Source: DAHUZJ01 sp050743865
GTDB lineage: Bacteria > Actinomycetota > Acidimicrobiia > Acidimicrobiales > RAAP-2
Direction of reading: 5' to 3'
DNA length: 28,982 bases
Assembly: GCA_050743865.1 (NCBI GenBank)
Contig: JBOGGE010000008.1
Span: 1 to 28,982 of the forward strand
The notes beneath the pieces were generated by a model that searched no databases, had not been told where the DNA came from, and saw nothing but the letters and a program-made list of their open reading frames with translations. Position 1 is the first letter of the stretch. Each line of letters starts with the position of its first letter. Positions 1 to 7,618 of the stretch are shown piece after piece. The position numbers and the translations under genes were made by a program.

Positions 1-1
1 G

Positions 2-1168
2 GGCGGGTCGCCGGTCGAGGTTGGCTACGTGCTGCCGTTGTCGGGAAACTTCGCCGCCAACGCGAAGCTTGAGGAGGAGGGCTTCAAGCTGGCCCTCAAG
101 CAGTTCGGGTCCAAGGTCGACGGCCACTCGATCACAGTGCACTACGTCGACTCGGGCGGCACACCGGCGAACGGCCTCTCCCAGGCGACGAAGCTGGTCA
201 CCGCCACCCATGTCCAGGTGATGGAGGGGCCTCTCGTGTCGAGCACCATCGCCGCCGTGTCGCCCTACGTCATCGGCAAGGGCATCCCCGAGGACGACCT
301 GTACCTGGCGAGCCCCCAGCAGATGGACACGTACAAGACCAAGGGGCTCGGGCTCACCTCGGGATGGGATGGCTACGGGGTGTCCTCGGCCGGGGCCACC
401 TGGGCCTACAAGACACAGCACTGGCGTCACGCCACGGTGATCGGCGGGAACTTCTCCTTCGGCTGGCAGACGGTCGGTGGTTTCGACGCCGCCTTCACCA
501 ACCTGGGCGGCACGATCCAGAAGCAGATCTTCATCCCGTCCAACGCCACTGACCTGTCCTCCTACATCTCGCAGATCCCCTCCACAACGAACGGCGTGTG
601 GGTCGAGTTGTCGGGCGCCCAGGCGGTGACGTTCGTGAACGACTACCAGTCCTTCGGCCTGAAGGGGAAGATCCCCCTGCTCGGCATCACCCAGCTCACG
701 ACACAGTCGGCGGTGCCCAGCGAGAAGGCGACAGCGGCCCTCGGGACCTACACCGACGCCCAGTATTGTGATGGGAAGAGCACAACGGTGAACCAGAAGT
801 TCGCCGACGCCTTCCACAAGGACTACGGCACATGGCCCGGCTACTACGCCGACGCCGGCTACGTGAAGGGCGAGATCCTGGTGAACGCCCTCAAGAAGAC
901 GGACGGCAAGGCCACAACAGGCAAGAAGCTCAGCAACGCCATGCGCAGCGTGCACATCAAGGCGTCGCGCGGTCCGGTGACGATCAACCACTCAACGTGG
1001 TCGCCCACCCAGAACGCCTACATCTGCAAGGTGAAGAAGGTGAAGGGCACACTGCGCAACGTGCCCGTCAAGACCTACACCGCCGTCCCGCCGTGGGGCC
1101 TGCACATCAGCAAGTCCCAGTGGACGACAATATTCGCCAAGGAGTCGGCGGGACCGCCGAGCCCGTAG
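2..1168 (+). CDS. Branched-chain-amino-acid-type ABC transporter substrate-binding protein (5' end missing)
   Basis: The frame is open from base 2 to the TAG at 1166-1168, so the window cuts off the N-terminus, including any lipoprotein signal. The visible start GYVLPLSGNFAANAKLEEEG is the first strand and helix of a type 1 periplasmic-binding (LivJ/Peripla_BP_6) fold. These proteins capture a small organic solute outside the membrane and hand it to a LivHMGF-type ABC permease. Family-like features follow in order: the VDSGGTPANGLSQATKL segment of lobe 1, a hinge region, and the aromatic-rich YGTWPGYYADAGYVKGEILVNAL helix region of lobe 2. The C-terminal part is rich in Lys, Thr and Trp. The permease genes are not downstream, so they must lie upstream or elsewhere. 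The ligand cannot be read from sequence; the catabolic neighbours suggest an aromatic or heterocyclic acid rather than an amino acid (inference). Confidence 0.85.
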   Translation, partial: GGSPVEVGYVLPLSGNFAANAKLEEEGFKLALKQFGSKVDGHSITVHYVDSGGTPANGLSQATKLVTATHVQVMEGPLVSSTIAAVSPYVIGKGIPEDDLYLASPQQMDTYKTKGLGLTSGWDGYGVSSAGATWAYKTQHWRHATVIGGNFSFGWQTVGGFDAAFTNLGGTIQKQIFIPSNATDLSSYISQIPSTTNGVWVELSGAQAVTFVNDYQSFGLKGKIPLLGITQLTTQSAVPSEKATAALGTYTDAQYCDGKSTTVNQKFADAFHKDYGTWPGYYADAGYVKGEILVNALKKTDGKATTGKKLSNAMRSVHIKASRGPVTINHSTWSPTQNAYICKVKKVKGTLRNVPVKTYTAVPPWGLHISKSQWTTIFAKESAGPPSP

Positions 1169-1182
1169 GGGATCCAGCGCAG

Positions 1183-1197
1183 GGCGCCGGGGGCGCC
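1183..1197 (+). terminator. GGCGCC-GGG-GGCGCC hairpin after the binding-protein gene
   Basis: This is a perfect 6-bp GC inverted repeat with a 3-nt loop, 15 nt after the stop of the substrate-binding-protein gene. There is no T-tract, so it would be an actinobacterial-style hairpin terminator or an mRNA 3'-end stabiliser at most. Inverted repeats arise easily in DNA this GC-rich, so support is weak. Confidence 0.25.
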
Positions 1198-1274
1198 GTC
1201 GTCCGGCAGGCCCGGGCGGCGTCGTCCTCGTGCCGCGCCCGGCGGGTGAGCCGTCCGGCTGGGAAGGGAGGGCG

Positions 1275-1406
1275 ATGGTCACGAGCACCTGGAACGCCGT
1301 CGGCCTGTCGGCCGAGCTGGTCCCCGTGCGCTTGTCGGGGATGACCGTCGCCGGCCGTCCCCTCGTGGCCCGGCGCCTGCTCGACAAGCTGGAGGCGGCC
1401 GAATGA
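1275..1406 (+). CDS. Possible 43-residue protein of unknown function
   Basis: An ATG at 1275 sits 5-10 nt after a purine-rich GGGAAGGGAGGG stretch, a plausible ribosome-binding site, and opens a 43-residue frame (MVTSTWNAVGLS...LLDKLEAAE). Its stop overlaps another ATG (ATGA at 1403-1406) that begins a 25-residue frame ending in TGA at 1478-1480. I recognise no family. The 332-base gap between the binding protein and the hydrolase holds nothing else I can support. It may be a short leader or coupling peptide for the hydrolase gene downstream, or chance; the good Shine-Dalgarno-like sequence is the only positive sign. Confidence 0.3.
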   Translation: MVTSTWNAVGLSAELVPVRLSGMTVAGRPLVARRLLDKLEAAE

Positions 1407-1500
1407 GCGAGCCGGAGGCGGGCGAACCGACGGGCGCCGTGGGCTGCGTCCGGCCGTCCACGGAACGGGTGCCGACCTGAGCCCGTTCGACCGGTGGTTC

Positions 1501-2667
1501 ATGTACTTCCCCGGCCAGTACCGCTGGTCGGCGGGGCTCGCCCTGGCGCTGGGCTCGGCGCCGTACGGTGGCGCCGAGCTGGGGGAGGTGGACGCCGTCG
1601 GGCGCAACCTGCTCGACCGCGTCGGTGACGACGAGGCGTGGTTCGAGGAATGGGTGGCCATGGCCGATCGCCTGCGAGCGGGCGCCGGTGCCGACGCGGC
1701 GGCCGGCCGTTCGCTGACCGCGGCGCGGGCGTACCTGCGGGCCGCCAGCTACTACCACGTCGGTGAGCGGTTCCGGCTGCCCAAGGACGCCGCAGCCCTC
1801 GACGCCGCCCGCAGGGGGATCGAGTGCTTCGGGCGCTTCGCCGGCCTGGTCGATGGGCCGGCGGTCGAGCGGGTGGAGGTGCCTTTCGAGGGCACGAGCC
1901 TCCCCGCCTACCTGACCCTGCCCCCCGCGCCCGAAGGTCCCGTGCCGTGCGTGGTCTTCTTCGATGGCCTCGACATCACCAAGGAGCTCCAGTTCGTGCG
2001 GGGGGTCACCGAGCTCGTGCGTCGCGGCGTCGGCTGCCTGGTGGTCGACGGCCCGGGCAACGGCGAGTCCATCCGATTCCGCGGCCTGCCGCTGCGTCCC
2101 GACTATGAGACGGCGGGCAGGGCGGCGATCGACTACCTGGAGGGGCGGCCGGAGGTGGACGCGGGGCGGGTCGGCGTCATGGGCATCAGCCTCGGCGGCT
2201 ACTACGCCGCCCGCTGCGCCTCGAAGGAGCCCCGGTTCGCCGCCTGCGTGTGCTGGGGCGCCATCTGGGACTACCGAGCCACGTGGGAGCGGCGCATCGC
2301 CGAGGCCTTCTCGGGCGCCATGTCGGTGGCCGGCGACCACATCTGCTGGGTGCTCGGGTGCGACACGTTCGCCGAGGCGCTCGACCGCCTCGCCGCCTAC
2401 CGGCTGGACGGGGTGGTGCAGGCCATGCGCTGCCCCTACCTGCTCCTCCATGGTGCCCGCGACGAACAGGTCCCCCTGGCCGACGCCGAGGCGTTGCTTG
2501 CCGCCGTCGGATCGGCCGACAAGGAGCTGCGCGTCTTCGACGAGCGGACCGGCGGTGCCACCCACTGCCAGAACGACCGGCTCACCGCCGCCACCGTGGT
2601 CATCGCCGACTGGTGCGCCGACCGCCTGGGGGCGCCGACCGCCGACCCGCCCGTTGCCCGCATATGA
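1501..2667 (+). CDS. Alpha/beta hydrolase, pseudooxynicotine-hydrolase/FrsA-like
   Basis: A 388-residue serine hydrolase-fold protein with an N-terminal helical lid region (about residues 1-110) before the core domain. The nucleophile elbow GISLGG places Ser230, Asp321 lies in LLHGARDEQVP and His355 in GGATHCQND, a complete Ser-Asp-His triad. This layout is typical of the DUF1100/FrsA and 2,6-dihydroxypseudooxynicotine hydrolase group, which includes C-C bond hydrolases of N-heterocycle catabolism as well as esterases. The start is uncertain. The frame is open back to a TGA at 1342-1344, the upstream residues SPFDRWF look family-like, but no in-frame ATG, GTG or TTG exists before 1501 (only CTG at 1444 and 1477). 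ATG 1501 also lacks a good ribosome-binding site. Fold and triad are clear; the substrate is inference. Confidence 0.85.
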   Translation: MYFPGQYRWSAGLALALGSAPYGGAELGEVDAVGRNLLDRVGDDEAWFEEWVAMADRLRAGAGADAAAGRSLTAARAYLRAASYYHVGERFRLPKDAAALDAARRGIECFGRFAGLVDGPAVERVEVPFEGTSLPAYLTLPPAPEGPVPCVVFFDGLDITKELQFVRGVTELVRRGVGCLVVDGPGNGESIRFRGLPLRPDYETAGRAAIDYLEGRPEVDAGRVGVMGISLGGYYAARCASKEPRFAACVCWGAIWDYRATWERRIAEAFSGAMSVAGDHICWVLGCDTFAEALDRLAAYRLDGVVQAMRCPYLLLHGARDEQVPLADAEALLAAVGSADKELRVFDERTGGATHCQNDRLTAATVVIADWCADRLGAPTADPPVARI

Positions 2668-2688
2668 TTGGGCTAGCATCATGATTGG
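2654..2688 (+). promoter_or_regulatory. Possible promoter/operator before the amidohydrolase operon
   Basis: The 8-bp word ATGATTGG occurs at 2664-2671 and 2681-2688, flanking TAGCAT (2674-2679), a fair match to an actinobacterial -10 (TANNNT). A TTG lies about 17 bp upstream (2654-2656). This is an AT-richer island within otherwise GC-rich DNA at the hydrolase 3' end, 124-158 bases before the amidohydrolase start. The arrangement would suit a promoter with repeated operator half-sites, but this is pattern only. Confidence 0.3.
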
Positions 2689-2798
2689 CAGGACGGCTGG
2701 CGACATCGTGGTGCGCCACGCCGCCACCGCAGGGCCACGGCGGGTAGGGGACCGCCCGGCCGTTCGACCAACGGACCGCTGGCCGGGGCCAGCTCGAG

Positions 2799-2803
2799 AG
2801 GAG
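2799..2803 (+). promoter_or_regulatory. Ribosome-binding site deciding the amidohydrolase start
   Basis: AGGAG lies 8 nt before ATG 2812. An in-frame GTG at 2803 overlaps this motif and would have no ribosome-binding site of its own, so ATG 2812 is the preferred start. Confidence 0.6.
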
Positions 2804-2811
2804 TGCGACCG

Positions 2812-3786
2812 ATGAGCGTCGACGTCCACAATCACGTCATGCCCACCGAGGTGCTTGACCTGCTGCGGTCGGAGCCCTCCTACGGCGTCACCATCGGCGA
2901 CGACGCCGTCTGGAGGGGCGCCCACCACGTGCCGTTCCTGATCGACGAGTCCTTCCACGACCCGGCGGCGAAGCTGGCCTACATGGACGAGCGCGACGTA
3001 ACGGCGGCGGTGTGCTCGCCCCCGCCGACCCTGTTCTTCTACGAGGTCGACGACGCCGCCGTCGACAAGCTGTGCCAGGCCAACAACGAGGGCCTGGCGC
3101 GCTTCTGCGAGCGCGGCGCCGATCGCCTGCACTGGCTGGCCAACCTGCCCATGCAGAACCCCGATGCCGCTGCCGCCGCCTACCGGGGTGCCGTCCGAGA
3201 CGGCGCCGTGGGTGCCGCCATCGGGACCTCGGTCGCCGGCCGCCGCCTCGACGGTCCCGAGTTCGAGGTGTTCTGGGCGGCGGCCACACACCTGGGCCTT
3301 CCCGTCCTCATCCACCCCGCCTGGAACGAGCCCCACGCCGCCCTGGATGCCTACTACCTGCAGAACGTCATCGGGAACCCCCTCGAGACCACCGTCATGG
3401 TCGAGCGGATGATCTGTGCCGGGGTGCTGGCCCGCCACCGCAACGTCCGCCTGATCCTGCTGCACGGTGGCGGCTACGTGCCCTACCAGGCCGGCCGGCT
3501 GGCCCACGCCTGCACGGTGCGGCCGGAGATCGCCATCTCGGCCGACGACGTCTGGGACGCCTTCGGCCAGCTGTACTTCGACACCATCACCCATGACGCC
3601 GCCGCCCTGCGCTACCTGGTGGAGCGGGTGGGGGCCGACCGGGTGGTGCTGGGGACCGACATGCCCTACGACATGTCGACCGACCGCCCCATGGAGGCCC
3701 TCGCCGAGGCCCTCGACGCCGGGACGGCGAAGGCGGTGGCCGACGCCAATCCTGCCCGGCTGTTCGGCCTCGACGGCGGCCGCTGA
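2812..3786 (+). CDS. Amidohydrolase family protein, ACMSD-like
   Basis: A 324-residue TIM-barrel metal-dependent hydrolase/decarboxylase of the amidohydrolase-2 (2-amino-3-carboxymuconate-6-semialdehyde decarboxylase-like) family. Metal and active-site positions are visible: His6 and His8 in VDVHNHVMP, His168 in LIHPAWNEPH, His218 in LLHGGGYVPYQAGR and Asp283 in LGTDMPYDM. The length matches the family (about 320-340). Members decarboxylate or hydrate aromatic ring-cleavage products and hydroxybenzoates, usually with Zn or Mn, in the cytoplasm. It opens the operon that continues with the alcohol dehydrogenase 38 bases downstream. With the pseudooxynicotine-hydrolase-like gene upstream it suggests breakdown of a ring-derived carboxylic intermediate. 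The exact reaction is not determined. Confidence 0.88.
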   Translation: MSVDVHNHVMPTEVLDLLRSEPSYGVTIGDDAVWRGAHHVPFLIDESFHDPAAKLAYMDERDVTAAVCSPPPTLFFYEVDDAAVDKLCQANNEGLARFCERGADRLHWLANLPMQNPDAAAAAYRGAVRDGAVGAAIGTSVAGRRLDGPEFEVFWAAATHLGLPVLIHPAWNEPHAALDAYYLQNVIGNPLETTVMVERMICAGVLARHRNVRLILLHGGGYVPYQAGRLAHACTVRPEIAISADDVWDAFGQLYFDTITHDAAALRYLVERVGADRVVLGTDMPYDMSTDRPMEALAEALDAGTAKAVADANPARLFGLDGGR

Positions 3787-3824
3787 GCCGCCCGGGCGTC
3801 GACCCCGGCAACCGCCCCGCCCCT

Positions 3825-4838
3825 GTGCGCGCCGCCGTCCTCGAAGCGCCCGGTCACCTCGTGGTCCGCGACCTGCCGGCTCCCCGAGCCGGTGCCGGTG
3901 GCGACCTCGTCGAGGTGCGCGTCGAGCAGGCCGGCGTGTGTGGCACCGACCGCAAGGTCGTCGACGGCTCGATGCCGGCGGCCCTCCCCCTGGTGATCGG
4001 GCACGAGCTGATCGGCCGGGTCGCCGGCGGCACGGCCCCCGGTGCCCCGGCTGCGGGGACCCGGGTGTTGGTCGATCCCAGCCTGTCCTGCGGGCGGTGC
4101 GCCACCTGCCGGCGCGGCCTCGTCCACCTGTGCCCCTCCGGGGGGCTGATGGGCCGGGACGTGGACGGCGGGCTGGCCGAGGTGGTGGCGGTCCCGGCCG
4201 ACCGCCTCCACGTGGTGCCCGAGCCGGTGCACGACGACGACGCCGCGCTCCTGCAGGTGCTGGGCACGTGCGTGCACGCCCAGCGCCAGGTGGGCGTGTT
4301 CCCCGCCGACCACGCCGTGGTCGTCGGGCTCGGGGTGTCGGGCCTCCTGCACGTGCAGCTGCTCCGGGCGCGCGGGGCGCGGACGGTGATCGGCGTAGGC
4401 CGGTCGGCAGCCAAGCGGGCGCTGGCCGACTCGCTCGGCGCCACCGCCACCTGCGCGCCACCCGATGCGCCGTCCCTGGTGGCGGAGCTGACCGGTGGGG
4501 AGGGCGCCGGCGTCGTGGTTGAGGCGGCCGGGACCGCCGACACCGTGTCGCTGGCCGTCGAACTGGCCGGCTTCGGCGCCACGGTGGTGGTCTTCGGAAC
4601 GGTGGTCGGTGTCGGCTGCCCGTTGCCCTTTTACGACCTGTACCGCAAGGAGCTGCACCTGGTGAACCCCCGGGCCGCCGTCGGCCGGGACTACGACGAC
4701 GCCATCGCCGTGGTGGCGTCGGGCGCGGTTCGGGGCGCCCCGCTCCTCACCGAGCGCCTGCCCATCACCGGCGCCCCCGCCGTCCTGGCCGGGTGGTACG
4801 AAGCCCCGGGGCGCCTCAAGGTGGTGTTCGAGCCGTGA
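3825..4838 (+). CDS. Zinc-dependent medium-chain alcohol dehydrogenase
   Basis: A 337-residue MDR-superfamily oxidoreductase starting at GTG 3825 (MRAAVLEAPG, the classic first strand). Catalytic zinc ligands Cys39 (CGTD), His60 and Glu61 (GHE) and the four-cysteine structural zinc lobe Cys89, Cys92, Cys95, Cys103 are all present. The Rossmann NAD(P) motif is GLGVSG in VVVGLGVSGLLHVQLL, followed by the second fold strand and VNPRAAVGRDYDDAI near the C-terminus. The family oxidises secondary alcohols, polyols and threonine-type substrates. The gene ends 13 bases before the hydroxyacid dehydrogenase start and is clearly co-transcribed. Its zinc sites look intact, so activity is expected; the substrate is unknown and is probably an intermediate of the same pathway. 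Confidence 0.9.
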   Translation: MRAAVLEAPGHLVVRDLPAPRAGAGGDLVEVRVEQAGVCGTDRKVVDGSMPAALPLVIGHELIGRVAGGTAPGAPAAGTRVLVDPSLSCGRCATCRRGLVHLCPSGGLMGRDVDGGLAEVVAVPADRLHVVPEPVHDDDAALLQVLGTCVHAQRQVGVFPADHAVVVGLGVSGLLHVQLLRARGARTVIGVGRSAAKRALADSLGATATCAPPDAPSLVAELTGGEGAGVVVEAAGTADTVSLAVELAGFGATVVVFGTVVGVGCPLPFYDLYRKELHLVNPRAAVGRDYDDAIAVVASGAVRGAPLLTERLPITGAPAVLAGWYEAPGRLKVVFEP

Positions 4839-4851
4839 CAGGAGGAACGTG

Positions 4852-5802
4852 ATGGACCAGTTCAAGGTGGTGCTCACCGACCAGGTGTTCCCGGGCACCG
4901 AGGTCGAGCGGGAGATCTTCGCCGAGGCCGGCGGGACGCTGGAGGTGGCGAGCGGCGACCGGGAGGCCGTGGTGGCGGCCGCCACCGGCGCCGACGCCGT
5001 CCTCACCACCTTCTTCTCCCTGTCGGGTGACGACATCGCCCGGCTCGAGCGGTGTCGCATAATCGCCCGTTACGGCATCGGCGTCGACAACGTGGACTTG
5101 GCGGCGGCGGCCCAACGGGGCATCGTCGTCACCAACGTCCCCGATTACTGCGTCGAGGAAGTGGGGGCCCACACCCTGGCTATGGTGCTCGCCCTGCTGC
5201 GCAAGCTGCCGGCCGGCCACGCCGAGGTACTCGCCGGGGGGTGGGGAGTCGGCAGCCTGCGCCCGATGCTGCGTCCGTCGGAGATCACGCTCGGCCTCGT
5301 CGGCTACGGCCGCATCGCCCGGCACGTGGCCAGGAGCGCCCGGACGCTGGGCATGCACATCCTGGTCCACGATCCGTACCTTGCCTCGCCCCCCGACGAC
5401 GACGAACTGGTCGATCTGGCGGAGCTGCTCCGCCGGAGCGACGCCGTGTCGCTGCACGCCCCGCTCACCGACGAGACTCGGGGGCTGATCGGTGCCGAGC
5501 AGCTGGCCGCCATGAGGCCGGGCGCCGTTCTGGTCAACTGTTCTCGGGGGCCCCTGGTCAGGTTGGCGGACCTGGTCGACGCCCTGCGGAACGGTCACCT
5601 GGCCGGGGCCGGCCTGGACGTGTTCGAGAGCGAGCCGCCCGACGCCGCCGTCCTCGATGGCGTGCCCAACCTGATCACCACGCCCCACAGCGCCTTCTAC
5701 TCGGAGGCGGCGACGAAGGAGTCGCAGCAGAAGGCGGCGACCCAGATCGTGAAAGTCATGCGGGGCCAGCCGGTCGACTACCCGGTCCGGCCCCCGTCCT
5801 GA
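4852..5802 (+). CDS. D-isomer-specific 2-hydroxyacid dehydrogenase (CtBP-like)
   Basis: A 316-residue NAD-dependent dehydrogenase that interconverts a 2-keto acid and a D-2-hydroxy acid in the cytoplasm. Motifs: NVPDYCVEEVGAHTLA of the substrate domain, GLVGYGRIARHVA (Rossmann GxGxxA), Arg232 in NCSRG, Glu261 in FESEP and His279 in TTPHSAFYSE, so the catalytic triad is complete. The NVPDYCVEEV and AFYSEAA signatures place it with the CtBP-like branch. GGAGG at 4841-4845 is 6 nt from ATG 4852, which favours ATG over the GTG at 4849. It sits 13 bases after the alcohol dehydrogenase and 4 bases before the phosphotransferase. Its C-terminal tail (QKAATQIVKVMRGQPVDYP) resembles the tail of the degraded reading frame at 18476-18583. 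Confidence 0.92.
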   Translation: MDQFKVVLTDQVFPGTEVEREIFAEAGGTLEVASGDREAVVAAATGADAVLTTFFSLSGDDIARLERCRIIARYGIGVDNVDLAAAAQRGIVVTNVPDYCVEEVGAHTLAMVLALLRKLPAGHAEVLAGGWGVGSLRPMLRPSEITLGLVGYGRIARHVARSARTLGMHILVHDPYLASPPDDDELVDLAELLRRSDAVSLHAPLTDETRGLIGAEQLAAMRPGAVLVNCSRGPLVRLADLVDALRNGHLAGAGLDVFESEPPDAAVLDGVPNLITTPHSAFYSEAATKESQQKAATQIVKVMRGQPVDYPVRPPS

Positions 5803-5806
5803 GCTG

Positions 5807-7618
5807 GTGGCCGTCGAGCTGATCGGCCTCGACGAGGCGGCGGCGGTGGCCGAACGGGTCGGCGCCAAGGCGGGCCGCCTCGCCGACGCCCGTCGCCGGC
5901 GCCTTCCCGTCCTCCCCGGCTTCGCCGTCCTCCCCGGGCCGGGTCGGGCGCTGGTGGCCGAGCTGCTGCCCCAGGTGGCCGAGCGCGGTCCCCACGCGGT
6001 CTCGTTGGCCCTGATGGAGCGCGTCGCCGGGGAGGTCGACCTGACCCCGGCGATCGAGCGGGCCCGCACCGTCGGGACGTCGCTCGTGGCCCGCTCGAGC
6101 TCGATCGTCGAGGACGACGCGGTGTGGTCGGGGGCGTTTTCCTCCTTTCTCGATCTCCGTCCGGACCAGCTGACCACCGCCGTCGCCGGGTGCTGGGCGT
6201 CCACGGTGACCCCCTCGGTCCTCGAGATCTGTGAGCGGACGGGGATCGGGCCGCCCGAGGCGTGCCCTGCCGTCCTGGTGCAGCCGATGGTCGAGCCCCA
6301 GGCCGCCGGCACCGCCACCTTTACGCCGACCGGCGTTGAGATCATGGCCGTGTGGGGCTCTCCCGCTCCGCTCCTGGCGGGGTGGGTGGAGGGCTGGCAG
6401 GCCACTGTCCGGGGCGACGACGTGACCGGACCGGCAGTGGGCGAGGGGCCGCCTGGGCGCGGCCGGGCGCTCGATCGCCCCTTCCCTGCCGGCTGGTTCC
6501 GGGCCGTGGCCGACCTGGCGTCCGCCGCCCTCGACGGTGCGCCGGCGGCCATCGAATGGGCGATGGTGGACGACCGGCCCCTCCTGCTCCAGGCTCGTCC
6601 GGCCCTGCTCCGGGCCTGCCCGGTCGCCGTCCCGGCCCCCCACGACGAGGCAGCGGCCCCCCCCGTGGGCCCCGGAGGGGGTCGGGGCGTCACCGGCACC
6701 GCCGGTGAGGTTGGCGAGGTCGGCGAGGGGGCGGCCCTGCTGCCCGGGGCCGTCACCATCGCCCGGGCCATCGCCCGCTACGGCGGCCCGTTGGGGGACG
6801 AGCTCGTCCTGCCCTGGTTGCTGTCTCTCGGGGACCCCGTCGGTGAGCCGACCGCCTCCTTGGGGGATGGGACTGGGTTCGACGCCGCGGTCGGCATGGC
6901 GTCGGCGCTGGTGGCCGAGGCCATGGGCACCGGCCGGGATGGGGCGGCCGAGGCCGCGGCCGAGCACCTCGCCCGGGTGGAGCGGGGCGACCTCGGCGCC
7001 CTAGCCGGTGTGCGGCCCGTCGATCGGGCCACCGCCGGGGCGGTGCTCGCCGGCTTCGGCTCGGCCGGCCGCTCCCTGGTAGAGGCGGGGGTCCTGGCCC
7101 ACCTCGAGCAGGTGTGGTGTCTTTCCGTCGAGGCGGTCCGCCGGCTGCTGGCCGATCCGGTCCCCGGCGATTGGCACCGGCACCGTCACCGCAACCTGCG
7201 CTGGCAGGCGCTCCTCCAGCAGGTCATCGCCGTCCATGGGCGGGCGATGGTCGGCGACGGCGTGTCGCCCGGCCGGGCGGCGGGCCCGGCCCGCCGGCTG
7301 TCGGCCAGCCGGGACCTGCGCCGCGTGGTGCCGGGCGACATCGTGGTGCTCCGCCGGCCGAGCCCGCAGCTGGCCCCGTCCCTGTGGGTCGCCTCCGGCC
7401 TGGTGGCCGAGAGGGGAAGCGGGGCCGCCCATCTCGTGGAGGTGGCCCGGTCCCTGCGCGTGCCGGCGGTGGTCGGCATTGGCCCGATCGAGGTGGCCGA
7501 GGGGGACGACCTCCTCTTCGTTGACGGCGATGAGGCCCGGGTCGCCGCCCTGGCCGACGGGCGCCGGCACCAGGAGGCCCATGGCTCCAGCACCCGGCGC
7601 GCCGGCTCCCGACCGTGA
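5807..7618 (+). CDS. Compact PEP-synthase/dikinase-type phosphotransferase
   Basis: A 603-residue protein starting at GTG 5807, four bases after the hydroxyacid dehydrogenase. The N-terminal ~270 residues form a PPDK_N ATP-binding domain: KAGRLADA (about 20-27), ARSSSIVEDDAVWSG (about 94-108), QPMVEPQAAGTATFT and IEWAMVDDRPLLLQARP (about 250-266). A Gly/Pro/Glu-rich linker and a helical middle region follow. The C-terminus carries a mobile phosphohistidine domain (DLRRVVPGDIVVLRRP, then GSGAAHLVEVARSLRVPAVVG) with His542 at the canonical phosphorylated position. The PEP/pyruvate TIM barrel of true PEP synthase is absent and the middle is short. This makes it architecturally closer to rifampin phosphotransferase or phenylphosphate synthase, which use ATP to phosphorylate a small acceptor. 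The acceptor is unknown; the operon suggests a pathway substrate. Confidence 0.8.
   Translation: MAVELIGLDEAAAVAERVGAKAGRLADARRRRLPVLPGFAVLPGPGRALVAELLPQVAERGPHAVSLALMERVAGEVDLTPAIERARTVGTSLVARSSSIVEDDAVWSGAFSSFLDLRPDQLTTAVAGCWASTVTPSVLEICERTGIGPPEACPAVLVQPMVEPQAAGTATFTPTGVEIMAVWGSPAPLLAGWVEGWQATVRGDDVTGPAVGEGPPGRGRALDRPFPAGWFRAVADLASAALDGAPAAIEWAMVDDRPLLLQARPALLRACPVAVPAPHDEAAAPPVGPGGGRGVTGTAGEVGEVGEGAALLPGAVTIARAIARYGGPLGDELVLPWLLSLGDPVGEPTASLGDGTGFDAAVGMASALVAEAMGTGRDGAAEAAAEHLARVERGDLGALAGVRPVDRATAGAVLAGFGSAGRSLVEAGVLAHLEQVWCLSVEAVRRLLADPVPGDWHRHRHRNLRWQALLQQVIAVHGRAMVGDGVSPGRAAGPARRLSASRDLRRVVPGDIVVLRRPSPQLAPSLWVASGLVAERGSGAAHLVEVARSLRVPAVVGIGPIEVAEGDDLLFVDGDEARVAALADGRRHQEAHGSSTRRAGSRP

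Noticed and set aside
1279..4461. Very long open frame on the minus strand (about 1060 codons)
   Set aside because: It covers three clear plus-strand genes, is Arg/Gly/Pro-rich with no family motifs, and is the usual antisense shadow in very GC-rich DNA.
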